Of a DNA stretch of 45,817 bases, positions 23,576 through 30,945 are shown one piece after another. This DNA is from Hyphomicrobiales bacterium (GTDB lineage: Bacteria > Pseudomonadota > Alphaproteobacteria > Rhizobiales > JAJFHB01). The stretch is taken from the NCBI GenBank assembly GCA_021775615.1, contig JAJFHL010000094.1, positions 1-45,817 on the forward strand, written 5' to 3'. How positions within the stretch are numbered: position 1 is the first letter of the stretch; each line of letters starts with the position of its first letter. The notes under the pieces are model-generated. The model saw only the letters and a program-made list of their open reading frames with translations. It was not told where the DNA came from and made no database searches. Made by a program: the position numbers and the translations under genes.

Positions 23576-24281
23576 TCGTTTCCGCCCTCTCGCTTTTTTT
23601 GTGACCCAAACAGCAATAACGCCGCACGGATCGTTGAGCCGCGCCGCCCTGAAGGTCATGGAACAAACGCCGCATCGAATCGCATCACATCCCGTCGACA
23701 AGACAACGCAAAACGCCCCGGTCGCGGAAAGCTGATCGCTATGTTCAGCTTCGAAGAAGGTTGGAAGTCATTCTCATTTGCCCCAGTCCTGCCGCAGCAG
23801 CCCTGTGAAAATGTATGTAACGGGTTCTTGGCTGGTTATCCCCCGTCAAATTTTGCTGACTGTCTTTCCTCACAACGAAACCAACGTCAATGATGTTAAG
23901 ATGATAGACAACCGTCCGCAACGTGCAATTTGGTGACAATTTGAAGTCGTTGGCATGTTCAAAATGTGGCGCATGTAGTTTGAGTGAAATAATGCGGCCG
24001 ATTGACAGAAAACATTTATAAGAAGTCCACTTGTAGGAATACTACCAGTGTCATTTCTTCCACATTTCGGCATTATATTCTAATATTTAACGTTGTATCA
24101 AGCTTACGCAGATGTCCGCGTGATTTTAACCTGAAATGAGAAGTCATATGCGTTACGTTTGACCACCAATCACATAACATTTGCGCGCAAATCATTTGAT
24201 GAACCTGCACGATGAGCTCGACCGACAGGACACCCGGAGCAGTAATTGAACACCTTTCATTACACAGCGCCGAACAAACGA
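23576..24281. promoter_or_regulatory. AT-rich 0.7-kb divergent control region of xoxF and the quinoprotein hydrolase gene
   Basis: No convincing gene is found in 706 bp. The stretch 23880-24200 is clearly richer in A and T than the flanks. It holds two copies of CAATTTG starting 11 bp apart (23926-23932 and 23937-23943, one helical turn). It also holds a dyad CACTTGTAG-GAATA-CTACCAGTG (24028-24050, 8 of 9 paired). Both are candidate binding sites for an activator of xox genes. I could not find a confident -35/-10 pair on either strand; TTGACA at 24002 has no -10 at the right distance. Confidence 0.5.
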
Positions 24282-25247
24282 ATGCGACTTTCGGCGCCAT
24301 CCGTTTTCATCGCCCTGGCTTTGTCGGTCGTGGTCTGTCTTCACGCACCTTTGTCCAGATCTCAAGAACGCTGCGGCGCCGGCAATGCGCTCGAGGCTTC
24401 CGTTGAGGAGATCGCATCCGGGGTCTATGTGAGAGCTGGCGTCACTGCCACCATGACGGCCGATAATGCCGGCGCCATCGCAAATGTCGGTTTCATCATC
24501 GGAACCGAGGCCATTGCGGTCATCGACACGGGCGGAAGCGCCTGCGACGGAAGCAGGCTTCGCGCCGCGATCAGAGCCAGATCCCAACTCCCGATCAAGT
24601 TCGTGATCAATACGCATATGCATCCCGATCATGTGTTCGGCAACGCTGCCTTTGTGGCTGACGGCCCGACATTCATCGGCCACCACAACCTCGCCCGTGC
24701 CCTGGCGGCGCGCGGCGCGCACTATCTGGAGGCGAACCGCGACATCATGGGAGCGGCGGCACTGGCCGGCACCGAGATCATTGCACCGGGCCTGCCGGTT
24801 GAGGACCCGATTGAAATTGCTCTTGGCGGCACGACCCTGGAAATCGTCGCCCACCCCACCGGTCATACCGACAACGATCTGACAGTGTTCGACAGGCGCA
24901 CACGCACGCTGTGGACAGGCGACCTTGTGTTCCTTGAGCACCTGCCGGTCGTCGACGGTTCCCTGAAGGGTTGGCTTGCGGTCATGGACGCCCTCAAGAA
25001 AATACCGGCTTTGAGGGCGGTGCCGGGTCACGGTCCCGTGTCCGTGCCATGGCCGCGGGGAGTTGCCGATCAGGAGCGCTATCTGGCGGTTCTGGTTGAG
25101 GACCTGCGCGGCCTGATTGCCACGGGCCGCTCCATGAATGATGCCATAGCGGTCGCGGCTGAGAGCGAACGCGACAAGTGGCTGCTTTTTGATGAGTTTA
25201 ATGCACGGAACGCAAGCGTCGGCTTTGCCGAGCTTGAATGGGAATGA
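24282..25247 (+). CDS. Quinoprotein relay system zinc metallo-hydrolase (SoxH-like MBL fold), periplasmic
   Basis: 321 aa from ATG 24282; a TTG at 24246 is also in frame, and neither has a strong ribosome site. The signal peptide is SVFIALALSVVVCLHAPLSRS. The MBL zinc motif is INTHMHPDHVFG (H112, H114, D116, H117). Further ligands are seen in HPTGHTDND, WTGDLVF and VPGHGPVS, so two metals are likely. It matches the SoxH-related hydrolases encoded with PQQ dehydrogenases and SoxYZ-like carriers (the 'quinoprotein relay system' group, TIGR04559-like). The substrate is unknown; a thioester or persulfide on the SoxYZ-like carrier is plausible. The carrier gene follows 90 bp downstream. Confidence 0.85.
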   Translation: MRLSAPSVFIALALSVVVCLHAPLSRSQERCGAGNALEASVEEIASGVYVRAGVTATMTADNAGAIANVGFIIGTEAIAVIDTGGSACDGSRLRAAIRARSQLPIKFVINTHMHPDHVFGNAAFVADGPTFIGHHNLARALAARGAHYLEANRDIMGAAALAGTEIIAPGLPVEDPIEIALGGTTLEIVAHPTGHTDNDLTVFDRRTRTLWTGDLVFLEHLPVVDGSLKGWLAVMDALKKIPALRAVPGHGPVSVPWPRGVADQERYLAVLVEDLRGLIATGRSMNDAIAVAAESERDKWLLFDEFNARNASVGFAELEWE

Positions 25248-25337
25248 ATATCCGGGGCGGGCAGCATGGCGGAATCGAGGGAATTCGGCTAGACTGCCTT
25301 TGTGGACGGCCAACTGAATACATGGAGACAACACACC

Positions 25338-26195
25338 ATGTCCGAAGCAATGATAGCGATGCCGGTGCGTTTGTGGCGGTCATGTCTGGCCATCGGTTTC
25401 CTCATGCTTGCGGCGGTTGCTCTTGCACCGGCGCCGTTGTCTGCGGCCGAAGACGTCTGGACCGACCTCAAGCCGGACCTGTTTGACGAACGCCCGATCA
25501 AGGACGGTTCGCAATGGCTGGCCATCGAAGCGCCTTATCGTGCTCATGACGCCGCTCTCGTGCCGATCAAGATCACGGCCCTCAAGCCGCAGTCGGTCGA
25601 CAACTACATAAAATCGATAACCCTGGTGATCGACAAGAACCCGGCCCCGGTGGCTGCGGTGTTCCACCTGGCGCAGGAAAGCGGGCTTGCATCGATCTCG
25701 ACACGGGTTCGGGTCAATGCCTATAGCGACGTCCGCGCCATCGCCGAAACCGCGGACGGCACGCTCTACATGGTCAGCCGGTTCGTGAAAGCTTCGGGCG
25801 GCTGCTCGGCTCCCGCGCAAAAGGACTTCGACGAAAGCATCGCCAGCATGGGACGCATGAAGCTGCGCCATTATACGCCGCGCCCCGCCGCCGACGCCGC
25901 GTCAACTCCGGTGCACGAAGCGCAGTTGATGATCCGCCATCCCAACACTTCGGGGCTGCAGATGAACCAGGTGACCGGCTACTACATTCCGGCACATTTC
26001 GTCGATGAAATCGCCATACGCCAGGGTGGCAAGACCCTGCTGTTCATTGAAGGCGCCATATCGCTCAGCGAGGACCCAACGGTTCGGTTCCACTTCGTGC
26101 CGCAGGGCACCGGAGACTTGAGCGCCCGCGTCGAAGATACCGAAGGCAATGTCTATGAAGCCGCCTGGCCGGTTGAGCCGGCGGCGATGAATTGA
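25338..26195 (+). CDS. Quinoprotein-dehydrogenase-associated SoxYZ-like fused carrier protein
   Basis: 285 aa from ATG 25338, with GGAG 10 bp upstream. A signal peptide (CLAIGFLMLAAVALAPAPLSAA) is followed by a SoxY-like half to about residue 165. That half carries KASGGCSAPA with C156, corresponding to the substrate-carrying GGCGG arm of SoxY, but internal rather than C-terminal. The SoxZ-like half follows (LMIRHPNTSGLQMNQVTG..., FVDEIAIRQGGKTLLFIEGAIS). SoxYZ carries sulfur intermediates covalently on that Cys. This fused version co-occurs with PQQ dehydrogenases (TIGR04557 group), where its cargo is unknown. It lies downstream of the MBL hydrolase on the same strand. Confidence 0.88.
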   Translation: MSEAMIAMPVRLWRSCLAIGFLMLAAVALAPAPLSAAEDVWTDLKPDLFDERPIKDGSQWLAIEAPYRAHDAALVPIKITALKPQSVDNYIKSITLVIDKNPAPVAAVFHLAQESGLASISTRVRVNAYSDVRAIAETADGTLYMVSRFVKASGGCSAPAQKDFDESIASMGRMKLRHYTPRPAADAASTPVHEAQLMIRHPNTSGLQMNQVTGYYIPAHFVDEIAIRQGGKTLLFIEGAISLSEDPTVRFHFVPQGTGDLSARVEDTEGNVYEAAWPVEPAAMN

Positions 26196-26213
26196 CCGCG
26201 TAAGCACCTGGTT

Positions 26214-26582
26214 TCAGAAACAACGGATCTCCGCCTCGGCCTGAGCCCGCCTCAAGTCATCGACGACCGATTTCATCGCCCCGTCGGTGCGAAATATCGA
26301 CCCCTTGTCTCCGCCCAGAAAGCGCATCCGCATGATGGTTTCGGCCTCGACATACTGGTCATAGGGCAGGATAGAGGCGAGCACATCGATGCTGCAGGAA
26401 CACTGCTCCAGAATCTGCCGCGACTGCCCGTTGGAGGCCATGCAGGCAAAGACGTAATCCGCCACCGCAACCGTGGGGTATCCATTGCCCTGGTTCTCGG
26501 CCGGGGCAGGGGAGGCGAGCGCACCCACGGCAAGCGCCATGGCTCCGGTAACCGCACTCAGACGTTTTCCTGTCCACGTCAT
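26214..26582 (-). CDS. Small exported Cys-containing protein, unknown function
   Basis: 122 aa, with its ATG overlapping the stop of the upstream gene (26579). A signal peptide (GAMALAVGALASPAPA) is followed by VADYVFACMASNGQSRQILEQCSCSIDVLASILPYDQYVEAETIMRM. The pattern C-x13-C-x-C, plus a last Cys near the C-terminus (EIRCF), suggests disulfides or a metal site. I know similar proteins only as hypotheticals in quinoprotein clusters. The gene converges on the SoxYZ-like gene, 18 bp away. Confidence 0.7.
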   Translation of the reverse strand: MTWTGKRLSAVTGAMALAVGALASPAPAENQGNGYPTVAVADYVFACMASNGQSRQILEQCSCSIDVLASILPYDQYVEAETIMRMRFLGGDKGSIFRTDGAMKSVVDDLRRAQAEAEIRCF

Positions 26583-27319
26583 TCGGCGGCTCCGTTCCGG
26601 TGTACCAGTTGCTTTTCAAACACGACCGTCTCCTCAATCAGCGGCGGCGCACCGGCGCCCGCGGAGGCGGTGGCCGGCACAACCGTCCTGATCATATAGA
26701 TCTCTCCGGGCACGTCATCCGACACCACAAACTCGTAGGTCTTGAACTCAAACTGGTCGAGCCGCCTGCGGTACCGGTCGTTTTCGTAGGGCGTTATGGT
26801 AATCCGATGCCCTTCGATGGTGCCTAGTGCGGTTTCTATCGTCTCGGCCTCAACCGTTGCAGTTTCGCGCAGCGCCTGGCGAATCCGGTAACGGAAGTAG
26901 CGCGCCTGTCCGCCGCGCGTGCGGCTGAGATCCCAGACATCGCGCTGCAGGAACATGAGCACCAGCGGATTTCCCAGGAAGTCCGTCAGGTCCGGATAAG
27001 GTCTGTTGCGGGTGTCTGTGAAAAACACCATGGACGTGTCTCTGCGGCCTGCCTCCCTGATTGCATCGACCCTGACATCGATTGTGTCTTCAAAACCGTC
27101 ATCGGCGGTAGAGCGGCGCGCAAACCTGTACCGCAGTACAGCCGGCTGGGTGATTCCACTCAGGTGCGGCCGGCCAAAAAGGTAATTCGCCGCAAGCGAG
27201 GGCTGCTCACTCGCAGTTCCATCGGATTGCGCCGAAACATTACCGAGACTGCCCGTCAGCAACACCAGGCCCGTTGCAAGGCAAGCCAGGCGTACGGCCC
27301 AATTTGTCAAATTTTTCAT
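26579..27319 (-). CDS. Exported protein of unknown function in the quinoprotein cluster
   Basis: 246 aa from ATG 27319, where a signal peptide begins (WAVRLACLATGLVLLTGSLGNVSA); the frame is open to 27394. The mature part is beta-rich: NYLFGRPHLSGITQPAVLRYRFARRS, FEDTIDVRVDAIREAG, NPLVLMFLQRDVWDLSRTRGGQARYFRYRI, HRITITPYENDRYRRR, and YEFVVSDDVPGEIYMIRTVVP. Its style resembles periplasmic lipoprotein-carrier-like or DUF3108-like beta proteins, but I do not recognise a family. Its stop overlaps the start of the small Cys protein (ATGA), so the two form an operon. It is divergent from the coiled-coil gene at 27481. Confidence 0.7.
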   Translation of the reverse strand: MKNLTNWAVRLACLATGLVLLTGSLGNVSAQSDGTASEQPSLAANYLFGRPHLSGITQPAVLRYRFARRSTADDGFEDTIDVRVDAIREAGRRDTSMVFFTDTRNRPYPDLTDFLGNPLVLMFLQRDVWDLSRTRGGQARYFRYRIRQALRETATVEAETIETALGTIEGHRITITPYENDRYRRRLDQFEFKTYEFVVSDDVPGEIYMIRTVVPATASAGAGAPPLIEETVVFEKQLVHRNGAAE

Positions 27320-27480
27320 TACTTTACGTGCCAGTTTCCCGGTTGCCTCTGTCGCGCTGTACTCAGTCCGCGAGTGCCCTGCATATCTCCGCAAAATCTT
27401 CGCGGACTTGCGTCATGGTCGCGTTCCGATATCATCCTGTCAATTGAGTGAGACGAGTAAGGCGGTTTGGAGGCAGAACA

Positions 27481-28200
27481 GTGAGTGACCAAAAGCAAGC
27501 ATCATCGAACAATCGTGGCCTGTTGATCGGAGCGGCTGTGGCAGTGGCGGTCGCAGGATTCGGCGGCTACAAGGTGGGGTTCGGAAATGGCGAAGAGGGG
27601 CTGATTGGCCTGCAGGCCAAGATTGGCGAGCTGCAGGCTACTGCCAGCACCCAGGCCTCCCAGCTCGAGACACAGGCCGAAACGTTGCGGACCCTGAGCG
27701 AAACACTTCGTACGCGGGGCGAAGAACTGACGTCAAGGGCGTCCGAAATCCAAACACAACAGCAAACGCTCGAGGCACTGACGGCGGAGATCTCGGACAA
27801 GAATTCCAAGTTGCAGGCCATGACCGTGCAACTCACCTCGGCTGATAGCGAACTTTCGGATGCCAATGGCAAACTCAGCGAATTGACCACCGAACTCAGC
27901 GAAACCGAGCAGCAGAACGCGAATTACCTGAAAACCATCATGGCCGGCCTGACCAAGCAGGACTTCATCCTGCATGTTGGCGGTCGCCAAATGCCGCTGA
28001 TCGAAAACCAGGTCAATTTGGGGTTGTCCTATGTTTCGCGCGAAGACCGGACGGCACGCGTCACGCTGTCCGGCGAGCAGGTGGTCCTCAAGTTGCACGA
28101 TCCTGAGAGAATTACGCTCGAAGGCAGGAGGTGCGACCTGAACCTCGCCAATCTTGTTTCCGATACGGCAGCCGAGTTTGAACTGAAGTGTGACCGTTGA
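27481..28200 (+). CDS. Single-TM coiled-coil protein, unknown function
   Basis: 239 aa from GTG 27481, with GGAGG 8 bp upstream; this start is better than the open frame from 27448. A TM segment (LLIGAAVAVAVAGFGGYKVGF) at about residues 14-34 anchors it, with a short cytoplasmic end. Residues 40-155 are a long heptad-like coiled coil (LQAKIGELQATASTQASQLETQAETL..., LTAEISDKNSKLQAMTVQL). The C-terminal ~80 residues form a small beta domain (DFILHVGGRQMPLIENQVNLGLSYVS..., RVTLSGEQVVLKLHDPERITLEGRRCDL). The family is not recognised. It is first in a plus-strand run leading to pqqA. Confidence 0.7.
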   Translation: MSDQKQASSNNRGLLIGAAVAVAVAGFGGYKVGFGNGEEGLIGLQAKIGELQATASTQASQLETQAETLRTLSETLRTRGEELTSRASEIQTQQQTLEALTAEISDKNSKLQAMTVQLTSADSELSDANGKLSELTTELSETEQQNANYLKTIMAGLTKQDFILHVGGRQMPLIENQVNLGLSYVSREDRTARVTLSGEQVVLKLHDPERITLEGRRCDLNLANLVSDTAAEFELKCDR

Positions 28201-28251
28201 GCGGACACGGGATCGGGCCCGCTCATGTGCAAGCAGTCTTAGCGAGGGCAG

Positions 28252-28677
28252 ATGGCGGGGCTGGTAAAGATTATCCCTGAGCTGATTGCCGTCATTGCCG
28301 GCTATGGCACATTCGCCATTTCCAGCGAAGCGCCCGCCATCACTTTCGTTCCGCCCGGCACCATCGCCCAGGAGTTGTGCGGCCGGCCGTGCCCGGCATT
28401 TGCCATGTTCGACCCCAAGCGGGGCGTGCTGCTGGATGATCGGCTCAATCCGCTCAATGATCTTAATGCACGGAGCATTCTGCTGCATGAACTGGTTCAC
28501 TTCGCTCAGTGGAAATCGTCCGGACGCATGCCGAACGGTTGTTCGGAGTGGCTCCAGCGCGAGAAGGGGGCTTATGAGATCCAGTTTGCCTGGCTGGCCC
28601 GGCAACCGAAGGAAAAGCGTCGGTTTCCCGTGCGCAGGCCGGTTCTCTCCCCGGTCTTCTGCAAGGACGGCTCCTGA
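28252..28677 (+). CDS. HExxH putative metalloprotease (DUF6647-like)
   Basis: 141 aa, ATG 28252 preceded by AGCGAGGGCAG. It contains a zinc-protease signature H79-ELV-H83 in SILLHELVHFAQWKS, and a third-ligand candidate E109 in REKGAYEIQFAWL, a gluzincin-like spacing. Cysteines occur in ELCGRPCPAF and NGCSEW. The N-terminus (LVKIIPELIAVIAGYGTFAI) is weakly hydrophobic and not a clear signal peptide. Most relatives are unannotated DUF6647-type proteins. It lies 142 bp upstream of pqqA. PqqA needs proteolysis, but PqqF/G are much larger M16 enzymes, so a link is only a guess. Confidence 0.7.
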   Translation: MAGLVKIIPELIAVIAGYGTFAISSEAPAITFVPPGTIAQELCGRPCPAFAMFDPKRGVLLDDRLNPLNDLNARSILLHELVHFAQWKSSGRMPNGCSEWLQREKGAYEIQFAWLARQPKEKRRFPVRRPVLSPVFCKDGS

Positions 28678-28728
28678 CCCGTAACCGGTTAAGAACAGCA
28701 TCGCACCACACCGCGGAGTTCCGACGAT

Positions 28729-28756
28729 TTGGGATTTGTACACAAATTCCTAGACT
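28729..28756 (+). promoter_or_regulatory. Candidate pqqA promoter overlapping a 14-bp dyad
   Basis: TTGGGA (28729-28734), a 16-bp spacer, and TAGACT (28751-28756) form a weak sigma70-like promoter about 64 bp before pqqA. The spacer overlaps ATTTGT-AC-ACAAAT (28734-28747), a perfect dyad. That is the classic position for a repressor or MerR-type activator. Consensus reading only. Confidence 0.35.
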
Positions 28757-28819
28757 CACACGGATCACCGGACTATTTTCTTCCTCGGCTGGACCTCGAA
28801 TTAACCGGGAGGATGAGAG

Positions 28820-28897
28820 ATGTCCTGGACTGCACCAAAGTTTGAAGAAGTGACCTGCGGCTTCGAAATCAACCTGTATTTCCCCGCCGAACTCTAA
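28820..28897 (+). CDS. pqqA: PqqA, precursor peptide of PQQ
   Basis: A 25-residue peptide starting MSWTAPKFEE, with GGGAGGATGAGAG as a strong ribosome site. Glu16 and Tyr20 lie in GFEINLYF, giving the E-x3-Y spacing of every PqqA. These two side chains are joined by PqqE and become the PQQ skeleton. It is far too short for ordinary gene calling. It precedes pqqB by 61 bp, with a hairpin between them. Confidence 0.96.
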   Translation: MSWTAPKFEEVTCGFEINLYFPAEL

Positions 28898-28922
28898 AAT
28901 TCAGCACTTCCGATAAAACCTT

Positions 28923-28944
28923 GTGGCTGCCCTCCGGCAGCCAC
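28923..28944 (+). other. pqqA-pqqB intergenic hairpin
   Basis: A perfect 9-bp stem, GTGGCTGCC (28923-28931) with GGCAGCCAC (28936-28944) and loop CTCC, stands 25 bp after the pqqA stop and 14 bp before the pqqB ATG. There is no T run, so it is more likely an mRNA-stabilising or attenuating element than a full terminator. It would give more pqqA than pqqB message, as known in other pqq operons. Confidence 0.75.
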
Positions 28945-28958
28945 ATGTCGTTGAGCTG

Positions 28959-29894
28959 ATGCATATTCTCGTACTTGGATCGGGCGCCGGCGGTGGCGTG
29001 CCGCAATGGAACTGCAATTGCCCGGTGTGCCGGGCCGCGTGGGACGGTGACCCGCGCGTTGCGCCGCGCACCCAGTCATCCATCGCGGTGAGCGCGGACG
29101 GCAATGACTGGTGCCTGATCAACTGCTCCCCCGACTTGCGCCAGCAAATCATCTCCAACCCCCAACTTCATCCGCGCAATCCCGATGAACACGGCAAACG
29201 GGACACGCCGATCGCAGCCGTTATGCTCACCAATGCCGATGTCGATCATGTTGCCGGCTTGCTGACCCTGCGCGAGAAACAGTCATTCAACCTCTTTGCC
29301 ACCGGACGCATTCTGGATGTGCTGGCGCAGAACAAGATATTCGACGTTCTCGACCCCGACTGCGTCACCCGCACCCAGTTTGCACTCGGTGCGGCGACCG
29401 AAGTCATTCCCGGACTGACCGTTGAGGCTTTCGCGGTGCCCGGCAAGGTCGCGCTCTACCTGGAGGACGGCGCCGACACACAGGGCGGCGGACTTGAAAT
29501 CGGCGGCCAGTCGGAAGACACCATTGGCCTCAAATTCACGTTCGACAACGGCGCAAAGTCGATGTTCTACATCCCCGGATGTGCCGCCATGCCGGACGCG
29601 CTGGCCGATCGCATCCGCGGCGCCGAACTGGTGCTGTTCGACGGCACGGTCTGGCACGACGATGAGATGATCGCCCGCCGGGTCGGCCGCAAGACCGGTC
29701 ATCGCATGGGCCATATGAGCATGGCAGGGCAGGGCGGCTCTATCGCCGCATTGGCCGGTCTGGACATAGGGCGTAAGGTGTTCATCCATATCAACAACAC
29801 AAACCCGGTGCTCATTGAAGGAACGCCCGAGCACGAACAGGTGCATGCCGAGGGCTGGGAACTGGCTTACGACGGAATGGAGCTGACGCTTTGA
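28959..29894 (+). CDS. pqqB: PqqB, metallo-beta-lactamase-fold PQQ biosynthesis protein
   Basis: 311 aa, the usual length, from ATG 28959 (HILVLGSGAGGGVPQWNCNC). The first ORF Met at 28923 lies inside the hairpin and is rejected. The structural Zn-binding cysteines are in WNCNCPVCRAAW. The MBL core shows MLTNADVDHVAGLLTLRE and GHRMGHMSM. PqqB is a cytoplasmic hydroxylase-type enzyme acting on the Tyr-Glu intermediate during PQQ synthesis. The stop overlaps the TTG start of pqqC. Confidence 0.95.
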   Translation: MHILVLGSGAGGGVPQWNCNCPVCRAAWDGDPRVAPRTQSSIAVSADGNDWCLINCSPDLRQQIISNPQLHPRNPDEHGKRDTPIAAVMLTNADVDHVAGLLTLREKQSFNLFATGRILDVLAQNKIFDVLDPDCVTRTQFALGAATEVIPGLTVEAFAVPGKVALYLEDGADTQGGGLEIGGQSEDTIGLKFTFDNGAKSMFYIPGCAAMPDALADRIRGAELVLFDGTVWHDDEMIARRVGRKTGHRMGHMSMAGQGGSIAALAGLDIGRKVFIHINNTNPVLIEGTPEHEQVHAEGWELAYDGMELTL

Positions 29895-30661
29895 CGGCAA
29901 CCGCGGCATTTGATTACCCCGAGAGTGCGGCGGTATCGCCGCAAGAGCTCGAAGCGCGCCTGCGCGCCATTGGCGATGCACGCTATCACCATCTGCATCC
30001 GTTCCATGACCTCCTGAATGCCGGCAGCCTCGACCGCAACCAGGTACGGGCCTGGGCGCTCAACCGCTATTACTACCAGGCGATGATCCCGGTGAAGGAC
30101 GCGACCATACTGTCGCGCATGGTCGATGCATCGCTGCGCCGCAGCTGGCGCCAGAGGATCATCGATCATGACGGCGAAGCCGACGATCAGGGCGGCATAC
30201 GCAGATGGATCGCACTGACCGACGGCCTCGGGCTCGACCGCGCCTATGTTGAATCGACCGCCGGTATTTTGCCGGGGACCCGGTTCGCGGTGGAGGCCTA
30301 TGTCAATTTCGTCCGAGAGCGCACGCTTCTGGAAGCCATCGCCTCGTCTCTCACCGAGATGTTCGCGCCAACGATCATCGCGGCGCGCGTGTCGGGAATG
30401 CTGGCGAACTATCCGTTCATATCGAAAGACACGCTGCGCTACTTCGACAAGCGGCTCACCCAGGCGCCCCGGGATGCCGATTTTGCACTCGACTATGTCA
30501 AGCAGCACGCGGTGACCGCCGAGCAGCAGACCGCCGTCATGGAGGCGCTTGTCTTCAAGTGTTCGGTGCTTTGGAGCCAGCTCGACAGTCTTCACTACGC
30601 CTACGTTTCGCCGGGACTGATCCCGCCGGGCGCCTACGACCCAAAGGACTGGCCGGAATGA
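29891..30661 (+). CDS. pqqC: PqqC, pyrroloquinoline-quinone synthase
   Basis: 256 aa, TTG start at 29891 overlapping the pqqB stop, with GGAG 9 bp upstream. This cofactor-free oxidase performs the final ring closure and eight-electron oxidation to PQQ. The family motifs RYHHLHPFHDLLNAGSL and VRAWALNRYYYQAMIPVKD hold active-site His, Tyr and Arg residues. TRFAVEAYVNFVRERTLLEAIASSLTEMF and DYVKQHAVTAEQQ also match. The helical bundle is complete. Confidence 0.96.
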   Translation: MTATAAFDYPESAAVSPQELEARLRAIGDARYHHLHPFHDLLNAGSLDRNQVRAWALNRYYYQAMIPVKDATILSRMVDASLRRSWRQRIIDHDGEADDQGGIRRWIALTDGLGLDRAYVESTAGILPGTRFAVEAYVNFVRERTLLEAIASSLTEMFAPTIIAARVSGMLANYPFISKDTLRYFDKRLTQAPRDADFALDYVKQHAVTAEQQTAVMEALVFKCSVLWSQLDSLHYAYVSPGLIPPGAYDPKDWPE

Positions 30662-30945
30662 ACGATGCACCCAAAGTCGATGAGGAAAGCGTCCCCGCCT
30701 TCGTGCGCGGCGTCAGGCTGCACAATGACGAGGCGCGCGACCAATGGGTCCTGCTGGCGCCCGAGCGCATGCTGAAACTCGATGGCATTGCGGTCGAGAT
30801 CCTGAAACGGGTGGACGGCGAACTCGATCTGGGCGCAATTGTCGATGATCTCTGCACGACGTTTAAAGCCGAACGCGGCCAGGTCCTCACCGACTGCAGC
30901 GCGTTTCTCCAGCAACTGGTGGACCGGCGCATGGTAACGATATGA
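30658..30945 (+). CDS. pqqD: PqqD, peptide chaperone for PqqE
   Basis: 95 aa from ATG 30658, overlapping the pqqC stop; the open frame upstream to 30559 is an artefact inside pqqC. It shows the RiPP-recognition fold: VRLHNDEARDQWVLLAPERMLKLDGIAVEILKRVDGELDLGAIVDDL. PqqD binds PqqA and delivers it to PqqE in the cytoplasm. Its stop overlaps the pqqE start (ATGA). It is not fused to pqqC or pqqE, unlike in some Methylorubrum strains. Confidence 0.95.
   Translation: MNDAPKVDEESVPAFVRGVRLHNDEARDQWVLLAPERMLKLDGIAVEILKRVDGELDLGAIVDDLCTTFKAERGQVLTDCSAFLQQLVDRRMVTI

Noticed and set aside
24002-24007. TTGACA as a -35 box for the quinoprotein hydrolase gene
   Set aside because: No -10-like hexamer at 15-19 bp; TTTATA follows only 7 bp later.
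24192-25334. 380-codon minus-strand open frame
   Set aside because: Antisense to the MBL-fold hydrolase, whose zinc motif is intact.
28252-28677. Calling the HExxH protein PqqF
   Set aside because: PqqF/G are large M16 peptidases with inverted HxxEH; this is 141 aa with HELVH.
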